Below are positions 1 through 8,163 of a stretch of 64,000 nucleotides of DNA, piece after piece (the stretch's first letter is position 1; each line of letters opens with the position of its first letter). The translations under genes were made by a program, and so were the position numbers. Origin of the DNA: Gaiellasilicea sp963707575 (lineage in GTDB: Bacteria; Actinomycetota; Thermoleophilia; Gaiellales; Gaiellaceae); the NCBI GenBank assembly GCA_963707575.1, contig OY970171.1, positions 2,542,001 to 2,606,000 of the forward strand, written 5' to 3'. The notes beneath the pieces are model-generated. The model saw only the letters and a program-made list of their open reading frames with translations. It had not been told where the DNA came from and searched no databases.

Positions 1-336
1 GGGATCAACGTCGACCGCACGATCTCCTTCACGTTCGCTCTCGGCGGGGCCCTCGCCGGGGCGGCGGGGATGATCTACATGCTCTACATCGGCACCTCGC
101 GGTTCGACCTCGGCTTCCGGCTCGGCCTGTTCGCGTTCACGGCCGCAGTGCTCGGGGGGATCGGCAATCTCTCGGGCGCCGTCCTCGGAGGCATCCTGCT
201 CGGACTGATCGCGGCCTACAACGAGGGCTTCGCCGACGCGCGCTGGACGACCACGATCATCTTCTCGATCTTGATCCTGATCCTCGTCTTCCGGCCCTCG
301 GGCCTGCTCGGCGAGCGGACGCCGGAGGGTCAGTGA
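1..336 (+). CDS. livH: LivH-type branched-chain amino acid ABC permease (5' truncated)
   Basis: This is the C-terminal 111 residues of an inner-membrane permease that imports leucine, isoleucine, valine or related amino acids. The frame is open from base 1, so the true start lies before the window. Visible features are hydrophobic segments, the family's Gly-rich GGIGNLSGAVLGG stretch, and an ending FRPSGLLGE that is typical of LivH/LivM permeases. The stop overlaps the livM start by four bases, which indicates translational coupling. The periplasmic-binding-protein gene is not in view and is probably upstream. Substrate specificity within the family cannot be read from this fragment. Confidence 0.9.
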   Translation, partial: GINVDRTISFTFALGGALAGAAGMIYMLYIGTSRFDLGFRLGLFAFTAAVLGGIGNLSGAVLGGILLGLIAAYNEGFADARWTTTIIFSILILILVFRPSGLLGERTPEGQ

Positions 337-1601
337 GCGAGCCAGGGCAGCCGGCGCCCCAGCCCCAGGGCACCTCGGCGCTCGACTCCGTTCGGAACGT
401 GGCGGCGAACGAGCGGCTGCGGCGCTACCTGCTGCCCGGCGTCGTGCTCTTTCTCGTCTTCACGTACCCGTTCTGGCCGGTCGAGCCAATCGACCTCGAC
501 ACGGTGATCGTGATGGCGGTGTACGTGATGCTCGCGCTCGGGCTCAACATCGTCGTCGGCTACGCCGGCTTGCTCGATCTCGGCTACGTCGCCTTCTTCG
601 CAATCGGCGCTTACTCGCTCGGCTGGTTCGGCTCCGGGCTCTTCTCCCAGCGCAAGTTCCATTTCGGTTCCGTAGGCAACACGGAGCTGCCCGGTATCCA
701 CCTCAACTTCTGGACCGTCGTGATCGTCGCAGGGGTGATCGCCGGGATCGCCGGAGTGATCATCGGCTGGCCGACCCTGCGCCTGCGCGGCGACTATCTG
801 GCGATCGTCACGCTCGGGTTTGGCGAGATCATCCCGGACGTCTTCCGCAACGGCGATGCGTTCCCGGTGCCGACGGGCGTGCAGGGCGGACCGCCGTTCC
901 TCGACTTCGACGAGGTGAACCTCACGAACGGCGTCCGCGGGGTGACGCAGATGGATCGGCCCGGCTTCGGACAGACCCTGAACGACGCCACCGGAGGCGC
1001 GTTGCCCGACCGGTTCGGCTCCCTGGAGCTCAAGCCCTGGTTCTACACCATCCTGATCATGGTGCTGATCACCGTCTTCGTGAACATGAGACTGCGCGAC
1101 TCGAAGATGGGGCGGGCCTGGATCGCGGTGCGCGAGGACGAGGTCGCCGCCTCCGCGATGGGCGTGCCGCTGATGCGGACGAAGCTCTGGGCGTACATGA
1201 TCGGCGCCGTCTTCGGCGGCTTCGCGGGCGCCTTCTACGGCTCGTTCATCAACGGCATCTTCCCGACCAGCTTCTCGTTCCAGATCTCGGTGATCGTGCT
1301 CGTGATGGTGATCGTCGGCGGCATGGGCAACATCTGGGGGGTGATCGTCGGGGCGCTCCTGATCACCTGGCTCAACCTGGAAGGGCTCGACAAGATCGGC
1401 GGCTGGGCCAACGACCTGCTCGACGCTGCCGGGACGGACGCGACGGTGGAGGTGGCGAAGTACAAGTTCGCGATCTTCGGCGGTCTGCTCGTGGTGATGA
1501 TGCTGTTCCGTCCGGAGGGCCTGATCCCGAGCGCCCGGCGCAAGGCCGAGTTCGAGGAGGGTGGCGAAGAGGCCGTGCTGTACGGAGCCCGAGGCGAATG
1601 A
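333..1601 (+). CDS. livM: LivM-type branched-chain amino acid ABC permease
   Basis: This is the second membrane subunit of the liv importer, 422 residues from a GTG start inside the livH stop. An N-terminal extension of about 35 polar residues precedes the first membrane helix (LLPGVVLFLVFTYPFW). Family marks include MLALGLNIVVGYAGLLDLGYVAF, quoted here in part as the GYAGLLDLGYVAF region, then GGMGNIWGVIVG, and the closing FRPEGLIPS. A loop of about 60 residues between helices, near residues 175-235, is longer than in many homologues. The stop overlaps the livG start (ATGA), so livHMGF reads as one operon. Confidence 0.93.
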   Translation: MSEPGQPAPQPQGTSALDSVRNVAANERLRRYLLPGVVLFLVFTYPFWPVEPIDLDTVIVMAVYVMLALGLNIVVGYAGLLDLGYVAFFAIGAYSLGWFGSGLFSQRKFHFGSVGNTELPGIHLNFWTVVIVAGVIAGIAGVIIGWPTLRLRGDYLAIVTLGFGEIIPDVFRNGDAFPVPTGVQGGPPFLDFDEVNLTNGVRGVTQMDRPGFGQTLNDATGGALPDRFGSLELKPWFYTILIMVLITVFVNMRLRDSKMGRAWIAVREDEVAASAMGVPLMRTKLWAYMIGAVFGGFAGAFYGSFINGIFPTSFSFQISVIVLVMVIVGGMGNIWGVIVGALLITWLNLEGLDKIGGWANDLLDAAGTDATVEVAKYKFAIFGGLLVVMMLFRPEGLIPSARRKAEFEEGGEEAVLYGARGE

Positions 1602-2383
1602 CCGCGCCCGCGACGCCGCTGCTCGAGGCCGTCCAGGTGCGGAAGGAGTTCGGCGGCCTCGTGGCCGTCAACGACGTCGACTTCGTCATCCCGCACGGCT
1701 CGATCACCAGCCTGATCGGGCCGAACGGCGCGGGCAAGACGACCTTCTTCAACGTGCTCACCGGTGTCTACAAGCCGACGGCGGGGCTCGTCCTCTTCGA
1801 CGGCAAGGAGATCCAGGGGCTGCCCCCGCACAAGGTGACGCAGTCCGGGATGGCGCGCACCTTCCAGAACATCCGGCTCTTCCACAGCATGACCTCGCTC
1901 GAGAACGTGCTCGTCGCGATGCACAGCCGCATCAAGGGCGGGATCTGGGCCTCGATCATGCGCACCCCACGCCTGAAGGCCGAGGAGGTGGAGGCCGAGC
2001 GCCGCGGACGCGAGCTGCTCCGCTTCTCCGGGCTGCGCGGGAAGGCGCAGGAGTACGCGAAGAACCTCTCCTACGGCGATCAGCGGCGGCTCGAAGTGGC
2101 GCGGGCGCTCGCGACCGAGCCGAGGCTGCTGCTGCTCGACGAGCCGACCGCGGGAATGAACCCCGAGGAGACGGCCGGCTTCACCTCCTTCGTCGCGACC
2201 CTGCGGCGCGAGCACGACATCACCGTGCTCCTGATCGAGCACGACATGCGCGTCGTGATGGGCATCTCCGACTATGTCACGGTCCTCGACTACGGCGAGA
2301 AGATCGCGGAGGGCGCGCCTCTGGACGTCCAGCGCGACCCACGCGTGATCGAGGCCTACCTCGGGACAGGGGCGACGGCATGA
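1598..2383 (+). CDS. livG: LivG ATP-binding protein of branched-chain amino acid importer
   Basis: This cytoplasmic ABC ATPase (261 residues) drives the LivHM permease. It has a Walker A at GPNGAGKT, a signature variant LSYGDQRRLEVARAL, a Walker B LLLLDEPTAGMNP and a switch histidine in LLIEHDM. The LSYGDQ signature and the MNPEE sequence after Walker B are typical of LivG rather than LivF. The start overlaps the livM stop and the stop overlaps the livF start, both as ATGA, so the subunits are probably made in fixed proportion. Confidence 0.95.
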   Translation: MTAPATPLLEAVQVRKEFGGLVAVNDVDFVIPHGSITSLIGPNGAGKTTFFNVLTGVYKPTAGLVLFDGKEIQGLPPHKVTQSGMARTFQNIRLFHSMTSLENVLVAMHSRIKGGIWASIMRTPRLKAEEVEAERRGRELLRFSGLRGKAQEYAKNLSYGDQRRLEVARALATEPRLLLLDEPTAGMNPEETAGFTSFVATLRREHDITVLLIEHDMRVVMGISDYVTVLDYGEKIAEGAPLDVQRDPRVIEAYLGTGATA

Positions 2384-3108
2384 GCGCCACGAAGGCGCCG
2401 ATCCTGAGCGTCAAGGACGTGCACACCTACTACGGGCGGATCGAGGCGCTCAAGGGCATCTCGCTCGACGTGTACGACGGCGAGATCGTGACCTTGATCG
2501 GCTCGAATGGCGCCGGAAAGTCCACGACCCTGCGCTCGATCAACGGCCTCAACTCGCCGCGCGAGGGCTCGATCGAGTTCCAGGGGGAGGCGATCACCGA
2601 CCGCCCGGCGCACGAGATCGTGAAAATGGGGATCGCGCAGTCGCCCGAGGGCCGCCGCCTCTTCCCGCGGATGAGCGTGGTGGAGAACCTCGAGATGGGC
2701 GCGTACCAGCGGAACGACCGGGCCGAGATCCGCGTCGACCTCGACCGCGTGTACGGCCTCTTCCCGCGACTCGCGGAGCGGCGCAGCCAGCGTGCCGGGA
2801 CGCTCTCGGGCGGCGAGCAGCAGATGGTCGCGATCGGGCGGGCGCTGATGGCCCGGCCGAAACTGCTCATGCTCGACGAGCCGTCGATGGGCCTCGCTCC
2901 GATCTTCGTCGAGAAGATCTTCGAGATCATTCGCGAGATCAACGCGCAGGGCACCCCGATCCTGCTGGTCGAGCAGAACGCCCTGATGGCGCTCGACGCC
3001 GCCAACCGCGGCTACGTGCTCGAGACCGGCCACGTCGCGCTCGAAGGCCCGGCGAGCGAGCTGCGCGACAACGAACAGGTCCGCAAGACGTACTTGGGCG
3101 AGGACTAG
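2380..3108 (+). CDS. livF: LivF ATP-binding protein of branched-chain amino acid importer
   Basis: This is the second ATPase of the importer, 242 residues from the ATG that overlaps the livG stop. A longer open frame upstream is only read-through of livG in another frame. Motifs are Walker A GSNGAGKS, signature LSGGEQQMVAIGRAL, Walker B LLMLDEPSMGLAP and switch LLVEQNA. The MGLAP sequence is a LivF mark. Its TAG stop lies in a CTAG palindrome that also gives the stop of the convergent LarA-like gene, so the two genes share four bases. Confidence 0.95.
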   Translation: MSATKAPILSVKDVHTYYGRIEALKGISLDVYDGEIVTLIGSNGAGKSTTLRSINGLNSPREGSIEFQGEAITDRPAHEIVKMGIAQSPEGRRLFPRMSVVENLEMGAYQRNDRAEIRVDLDRVYGLFPRLAERRSQRAGTLSGGEQQMVAIGRALMARPKLLMLDEPSMGLAPIFVEKIFEIIREINAQGTPILLVEQNALMALDAANRGYVLETGHVALEGPASELRDNEQVRKTYLGED

Positions 3109-4607
3109 CTCCCGCCGCCGACTTCGAGCGGGAAGTACGGCGGCGCGAGGAGGAGCCCGAGCCGCGCGCGTCCGCCGGCTCTCCCGTGCGCCATCTCGAG
3201 TGCCGGGGCGATGCCGTGGGTGGGCACGAAGCCGAGCGTTCGGGCCGCTCCGTGGTCGCGACAGCCCGCCACCACGACCGCTCCCAGGCGGTCGAGCGCG
3301 GGCCGGCAGGACGCCCAGTCCGCGTAGGGCTGGAGCGGGTGACAGGCCCTGCCGGCGCGGTAGGCGGCGAGCGCCTGCTCGTCGCGCTCCGCGGCCCGTT
3401 CGCTCGCGAGCAGCTCGTCGGGCGTGTGCCCGTCCCGAAGCGCGTGGAAGAGCTGGCGGTAGGGGGCCTGCGTCCCGTGCGCGAAGTGCCGCGAGAAGCG
3501 GTGCAGCACGATCGCCGTCCCGCCGTCCCGCACCGGGAACGCATCGCGCCACAGCCGGAGGGCGAGCCCGAGGGCGACGGCCGCGACCGTGATCGGGTTG
3601 AGGCGCTCCCGCGGGTGGTGATGGTGCTTCCACGGCATCCCGATCACGATCGCGTCGAGCGGCTCGTCCAGCCGGACCGAGCGGCGCGCGATCCCGCGGA
3701 GCAGCGCCTCCGCGTGCGCGACCGACGGCGGCCCCGCGAAGGCCGCCGCCGCAGTCAGCTCGCGCCCGAGCCCCTGGAGGATCTGGCGGCGAGCCACCGC
3801 CGGGAGTAGCACGAGGCGCCGGAGCGGCGAGGCCGCGAGGAGCTCGAGCGAGCTGTCCTCGTAGGGGTAGTGGCGGAAGCTCCCGGTCAGCCGCGGCGGG
3901 TTGAGCACGAGCGACGCGCCGATCAGCGCCACGCGGCCAGCGAGCGCGCGTTCGAGCCCGAGGCCGAGCTGCCAGCCACTCGAGCCGGTGGTCGCGAGCA
4001 GCGACTGGGCGCCGGCGGCGCGGATCATGTCGGCGCCGGCCGCGCCGACAAGGGCGCCTGGGCCTCCGTGCAGCACGGTTTCCGACGCGGCCACGGTGAC
4101 CACGAGGTCCGTATCGGCGAGCAGTCGGTTCACCCGCAGCTCCGCGCCGCTCACGGGCCCGAGCGAGACGAGCTCTCCGGTCACGTCGTGCGCCTCGACC
4201 TTGCCCCGGAAGGCGCGGCGCGCCGTCGGGGAGAGCAGCGCCTCGAGCTCACGGCCGCCGGCGCGGCGCCCGAGCCCGCCCGCGACGAGGATCGTCTGCC
4301 GCTGTGAGGGGACGCCCAGCCGCGCCAGCTCGGCGATCGTCGCGGCGAGCGCTGCCTGGCGCGGGTCGATGGGCGCACCGGGGAGCGGCAGCGCAGGCGG
4401 CTCGACGACGATCGTCGCCCTGCCGCCGCGCGTGACGAGGGCCTCGAGCGGGGAGCCCGAGAGCGGGAAGCGCAGCGCATCGCGCACGGCCGCGCCGACG
4501 TCGGCGATCGCCTCGGGGGGCAGGCTCGGCCGCAGCACCAGCGTGTCGTCCGGCACGGACAACACGGCCACACGCGAGCCCGACAGAATCGGGACCCGGC
4601 GCGTCAC
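3105..4607 (-). CDS. LarA-like (DUF2088) protein lacking pincer residues
   Basis: This 500-residue protein resembles the lactate racemase (LarA) superfamily. It has a VAGGLGRRAGGREL stretch where LarA has its G-T-H-R-P helix, then an ADTDLVVTVAASETVLHGGPGALVGAAG region matching the LarA part that holds the nickel-pincer cofactor (quoted here over residues 165-191). Of the LarA ligands, His180 aligns with the active-site His. The Lys that carries the pincer nucleotide is Ala190, the first catalytic His is Gly113, and the last is not a His. LarA chemistry is therefore unlikely. A C-terminal part has conserved-looking HHHH and FSRHFAHGTQAPY segments. The GTG start overlaps the stop of the upstream acetyltransferase gene. 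No lar maturation genes are nearby. The family call is moderate and the function unknown. Confidence 0.6.
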   Translation of the reverse strand: MTRRVPILSGSRVAVLSVPDDTLVLRPSLPPEAIADVGAAVRDALRFPLSGSPLEALVTRGGRATIVVEPPALPLPGAPIDPRQAALAATIAELARLGVPSQRQTILVAGGLGRRAGGRELEALLSPTARRAFRGKVEAHDVTGELVSLGPVSGAELRVNRLLADTDLVVTVAASETVLHGGPGALVGAAGADMIRAAGAQSLLATTGSSGWQLGLGLERALAGRVALIGASLVLNPPRLTGSFRHYPYEDSSLELLAASPLRRLVLLPAVARRQILQGLGRELTAAAAFAGPPSVAHAEALLRGIARRSVRLDEPLDAIVIGMPWKHHHHPRERLNPITVAAVALGLALRLWRDAFPVRDGGTAIVLHRFSRHFAHGTQAPYRQLFHALRDGHTPDELLASERAAERDEQALAAYRAGRACHPLQPYADWASCRPALDRLGAVVVAGCRDHGAARTLGFVPTHGIAPALEMAHGRAGGRARLGLLLAPPYFPLEVGGGS

Positions 4608-5413
4608 GTGGTCGGCTGCACGTCCCGGCGCAAGCGGAGATGCGTCGGGACGAAGCCGCGCTTCGGCCAGAAGCGCGAGGCGAGCAGGTTCGTCGAACGC
4701 CAGTCGAGCGCGACCGTGTGGATGCCGTCCCGGTGCGCGCGGTGCAGTGCGTGCTCGACGAGCGCGACGCCGATGCCGGCGCCGCGGGCGTCCGCGCGTG
4801 TCCCTGCGACCGGGAGGTGGGCGACGCCGGGCTCGTCCTCGGCGTACGTGGCCACGTAGCCGAGCGTCTCGCCGTCGCGCTCGGCGAGCAGGACGAGTGC
4901 GCTCTCCTCGGCGAGCAGCTCCACCCAGCCCTCGCGCATCTCCTCCCGCTCCGAGACTGGCAGCCCGGCCCAGACCGGCGCGCCGGCCTGATGGCTCGAG
5001 ATCGTGCCCGCGACGTCGAGGACGCGCTCGATGTCCGCGGGCGTCGCCTGGCGGATCGTGAACCCTTCGGGCTCGGGCGGCGCCTCAGCGAGCGTCGGGC
5101 CGGTCGCATGGACCTGCTCCTGCCCGAAGCCGAGCCCGAAGAAGAGCGCCGGCAACGGGCCGCCGGCAGGAACGACGACGATGTGCGTCAGGTAGCCGTC
5201 CTCCACCCACCGCCCGCCGGCGACCGCGTACACGTCGGCGAGGAGCTCGGGCGCCGCGCCCGGCGCGAGCGAATGGTCGTCGAGCCCGACCCAGGCGTGC
5301 TTGCCGCGAGAGGGCGCCTCGCCGAGCGCGCCGACGAGGTGGGCCATCCGCGTCCCCTCCCGTCGCGCCTCGGCTCCGGTCTTCTCTCCGTCGGTGAGCG
5401 GAAGGATCTCCAC
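4604..5413 (-). CDS. GNAT family N-acetyltransferase
   Basis: This probable acetyl-CoA-dependent acyltransferase has 269 residues from a GTG at 5413. The C-terminal half is a clear GNAT domain: FTIRQATPADIERVLDVAG, then VLLAERDGETLGYVATYAED, then a pyrophosphate-binding loop in the form VAGTRADARGAGIGVALVEHAL and a closing SRFWPKRGFVPTHLRL. The N-terminal half (residues 1-120) is less conserved and may be a second degenerate GNAT fold. I chose GTG 5413 because a TATCGT hexamer lies nine bases before it and further upstream the frame runs into polA. It is coupled by a GTGA overlap to the LarA-like gene. The substrate is unknown. Confidence 0.8.
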   Translation of the reverse strand: MEILPLTDGEKTGAEARREGTRMAHLVGALGEAPSRGKHAWVGLDDHSLAPGAAPELLADVYAVAGGRWVEDGYLTHIVVVPAGGPLPALFFGLGFGQEQVHATGPTLAEAPPEPEGFTIRQATPADIERVLDVAGTISSHQAGAPVWAGLPVSEREEMREGWVELLAEESALVLLAERDGETLGYVATYAEDEPGVAHLPVAGTRADARGAGIGVALVEHALHRAHRDGIHTVALDWRSTNLLASRFWPKRGFVPTHLRLRRDVQPTT

Positions 5414-5465
5414 GGCCGGCCGACGATACCTGCCCTCTCCGAGGGGCTGCCGTAGACTCGAAGCG
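5414..5465. promoter_or_regulatory. Divergent promoter region, acetyltransferase / polA
   Basis: Fifty-two bases separate the two divergent starts. On the plus strand TAGACT (5453-5458) is seven bases before the polA ATG. On the minus strand TATCGT (5423-5428) is nine bases before the GTG. Neither start has a well-placed ribosome-binding site, so both transcripts are predicted to be leaderless. Confidence 0.6.
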
Positions 5466-8042
5466 ATGGCGCCGAAGACCCTCACGGGCCAGGAGCTCGA
5501 CCTCGACGACGCGCCCGCGCGGGAGTCGGAGCTCTTCCTGGTCGACGGCAACAACCTCGCGTATCGGGCGTTCTTCGCGCTGCCGGAGGAGCTCGCGACG
5601 AGCGACGGGTTCCCCACCAACGCCCTGCTCGGCTTCACGAACATGCTCTTCAAGCTGCTCGCCGACTACCGGCCGCGGGGCGTCGCCGTCGCGTGGGACT
5701 CGCGGCCCGTGCACCGGGCGGCGGTGGCCGAGGCGGTCGACGTCGTCTACAAGGAGGGGCGCAAGCCGATGCCCGACCTGCTCCGCGAGCAGTTCCCGTA
5801 CTTCCGCCCCATCGTCGAGGGCTTCGGCTACCGCAACCTCGAGGCCGAGGGCTGGGAGGCGGACGACGTGATCGCGACGCTCGCGACGCGCGCAGACGCG
5901 GCGGGCGTGAAGACGTGCGTCGTCTCCACCGACCGCGATGCGTTTCAGCTCTGCTCGGAGAACATCTGCCTGATGATGACGCCGCGCGGAGTCGCGGACG
6001 TGCAGGTCTACACCCCCGAGCGCGTCGAGCTCCGCTACGGCGTCCGGCCCGACCAGGTGCCCGACTTCATCGGGCTGAAGGGCGACACCTCCGACAACAT
6101 CCCGGGCGTCCCCGGGATCGGCGACAAGACGGCGGGCCAGCTGATCGCGCAGTACGGCTCGCTGGAAGCCGTGGTCGAGCACGTCGACGAGCTCTCGCCG
6201 GCCCGCAGGAAGAACATCACCGAGCACGCCGAGCAGGCGCGGGCGTCCAAGGACCTCGCGACCATGCGGCGCGATCTCGACCTCGACTGGGAGCCGTCGG
6301 AGCTCGTGCTCGCACCGCCCGACCGCTCGCAGTTGCGCGAGATGTTCCGGCGCTTCGAGTTCCGGGGTCTCCTCTCGCGCGTCGACATGCTCGACGAGGC
6401 CGTCCCGGCCGCCGCGCCTGCGCAGGTGGAGGGTCTCGCCGTGACGTGGCGTGAGGGCGAGCTGCCCGCGGCCGCGGAGTGGGAGGGCTATGCCGTCGAC
6501 GAGGGCCGGGTCGCCGTCGCGACCGCGACGGGTGTCGTGCTCGCGCCCACCCCGAGCAACGGCCTGGTCCTGGCGCAGGCGCGTCCCGTCGTCCACGACG
6601 CGAAGGCGGTCCGCGCGGACGCGCGCGACGACACGCTGATCGCCGCCTACCTGATCGACCCCGGGCGCGCCGAGTACGCCCTCGACGACTTGAGCGCGGA
6701 GTACGGCCTCGAGGTCGTGCCCGAGCCGGCCACCGACGAGGAGACCGCTGCGCTCGTCCGGCGCGCCGAGGCGCCGCGACGGCTGATCGAGCCCATGCTC
6801 GAGCGGGTGCGCGAGCGCGGCTCCGAACGGCTCTACCGCGAGATCGAGCTGCCGCTGACCGCCGTCCTCGCCGCGATGGAGGACGCTGGGGTGAAGATCG
6901 ACACCTACCGCATGGGCGAGATCACCGCGCGGCTGGCCGACCGCGTCGAGGAGCTCGAGGCGAAGTCCTACGAGCTCGCCGGCGAGGAGTTCATGCTCGG
7001 CTCGACCCAGCAGGTCGCGCGCATCCTGTTCGAGAAGCTCGAGCTGACGCCCGGCCGCAAGGGCAAGACCGGCTACTCGACCGACACGCGCGTGCTCCGC
7101 TCGATCCGAAGCGAGCACGCGATCGTCGAGGTGATCGAGGAGTGGCGTGAGCTCTCGAAGCTGATCAACACGTACCTCGGGCCGCTGCCCTCGCTCCTCG
7201 GCGCGGACGGCCGCCTGCACACCACCTTCAACCAGACGGTGGCGTCGACCGGGCGGCTCTCCACGACCGCGCCCAACCTGCAGGCGATCCCGATCCGCAC
7301 CGAGCTCGGCCGCGAGATCCGCTCGGCGTTCGTGGCCGAGGAGGGCTATCGCCTCGTCTCGGCCGACTACAGCCAGGTCGAGCTGCGGATCCTCGCGCAC
7401 GTCTCCGGTGAGCCCGTGCTGAAGGAGTCGTTCGCCCGCAACGAGGACATCCACACGCGCACGGCGGCGGAGGTGCTCGGCAAGGACGCGGCCACGCTGA
7501 CGAAGGACGAGCGCAACATCGCGAAGATGGTCAACTTCGGGATCATCTACGGCATCTCGTCGTTCGGGCTCTCCGAGAACCTCGAGATCCCCCGCGAGCA
7601 GGCGCAGGAGTACATCGACACCTACCTGGCCCGCTTCCCCCACGTGCAGGACTTCATCGAGCGGACGATCGAGCAGGCAAAGCGGGACGGCTACGTGACG
7701 ACGCTGCTCGGACGCCGCCGGCCGGTGCCCGAGATCCGGGCCATGAACCGGCAGACGCGCATGCTGGGCGAGCGGCTCGCGGTCAACTCCGTCATGCAGG
7801 GCACGGCGGCCGACGTGATCAAGGTGGCGATGATCCGCATCCACGACCGCCTGCGCGAGGAGGGGAGAGGCGCCCGGCTCGTGCTGCAGGTGCACGACGA
7901 GCTCCTGCTCGAGACGCCCGAGACCGAGCTGAGCGCCGTGAAGGAGCTCGTGCGCGAGGAGATGTGCCGTGCCTACCCGCTCGACCCGCCGCTCGCGGTC
8001 GACGTCGGCGCCGGCGACGACTGGAACGCCGCCAAGTCCTAG
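5466..8042 (+). CDS. polA: DNA polymerase I with degenerate proofreading domain
   Basis: This family A DNA polymerase is used in Okazaki-fragment processing and excision repair. It has 858 residues from ATG 5466. The 5'-nuclease domain (about 22-290) opens with LVDGNNLAYRAFFALP and has the helix-hairpin-helix GVPGIGDKTAGQL. The polymerase domain (about 460-858) has motif A DYSQVELRILAH with Asp634, motif B RNIAKMVNFGIIYG, and motif C QVHDELLLE with Asp811. The middle domain (about 321-440) is short and lacks the DxE and YxxxD carboxylates of a working 3'-5' exonuclease, so proofreading is predicted to be absent. The promoter TAGACT suggests a leaderless mRNA. Confidence 0.96.
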   Translation: MAPKTLTGQELDLDDAPARESELFLVDGNNLAYRAFFALPEELATSDGFPTNALLGFTNMLFKLLADYRPRGVAVAWDSRPVHRAAVAEAVDVVYKEGRKPMPDLLREQFPYFRPIVEGFGYRNLEAEGWEADDVIATLATRADAAGVKTCVVSTDRDAFQLCSENICLMMTPRGVADVQVYTPERVELRYGVRPDQVPDFIGLKGDTSDNIPGVPGIGDKTAGQLIAQYGSLEAVVEHVDELSPARRKNITEHAEQARASKDLATMRRDLDLDWEPSELVLAPPDRSQLREMFRRFEFRGLLSRVDMLDEAVPAAAPAQVEGLAVTWREGELPAAAEWEGYAVDEGRVAVATATGVVLAPTPSNGLVLAQARPVVHDAKAVRADARDDTLIAAYLIDPGRAEYALDDLSAEYGLEVVPEPATDEETAALVRRAEAPRRLIEPMLERVRERGSERLYREIELPLTAVLAAMEDAGVKIDTYRMGEITARLADRVEELEAKSYELAGEEFMLGSTQQVARILFEKLELTPGRKGKTGYSTDTRVLRSIRSEHAIVEVIEEWRELSKLINTYLGPLPSLLGADGRLHTTFNQTVASTGRLSTTAPNLQAIPIRTELGREIRSAFVAEEGYRLVSADYSQVELRILAHVSGEPVLKESFARNEDIHTRTAAEVLGKDAATLTKDERNIAKMVNFGIIYGISSFGLSENLEIPREQAQEYIDTYLARFPHVQDFIERTIEQAKRDGYVTTLLGRRRPVPEIRAMNRQTRMLGERLAVNSVMQGTAADVIKVAMIRIHDRLREEGRGARLVLQVHDELLLETPETELSAVKELVREEMCRAYPLDPPLAVDVGAGDDWNAAKS

Positions 8043-8125
8043 CCTGCCGCGTGTCCCGGTGGTGTCGAAGTTCGGGCTCGCACCGATCCCGGCAGGCGCT
8101 CGGGACGGAGTCCGGCGCGGATCGG

Positions 8126-8152
8126 TTTTGCGCCGTGGGACCTGGCTATACT
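8126..8152 (+). promoter_or_regulatory. rpsA promoter
   Basis: A near-consensus -10 TATACT (8147-8152) lies 11 bases before the rpsA ATG. The -35 is weaker: TTTTGC at 8126-8131 with a 15-base spacer is the best I see. No Shine-Dalgarno sequence fits between. The rest of the 121-base gap after polA holds nothing else recognisable. Confidence 0.55.
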
Positions 8153-8163
8153 GCGCGTTCGCT

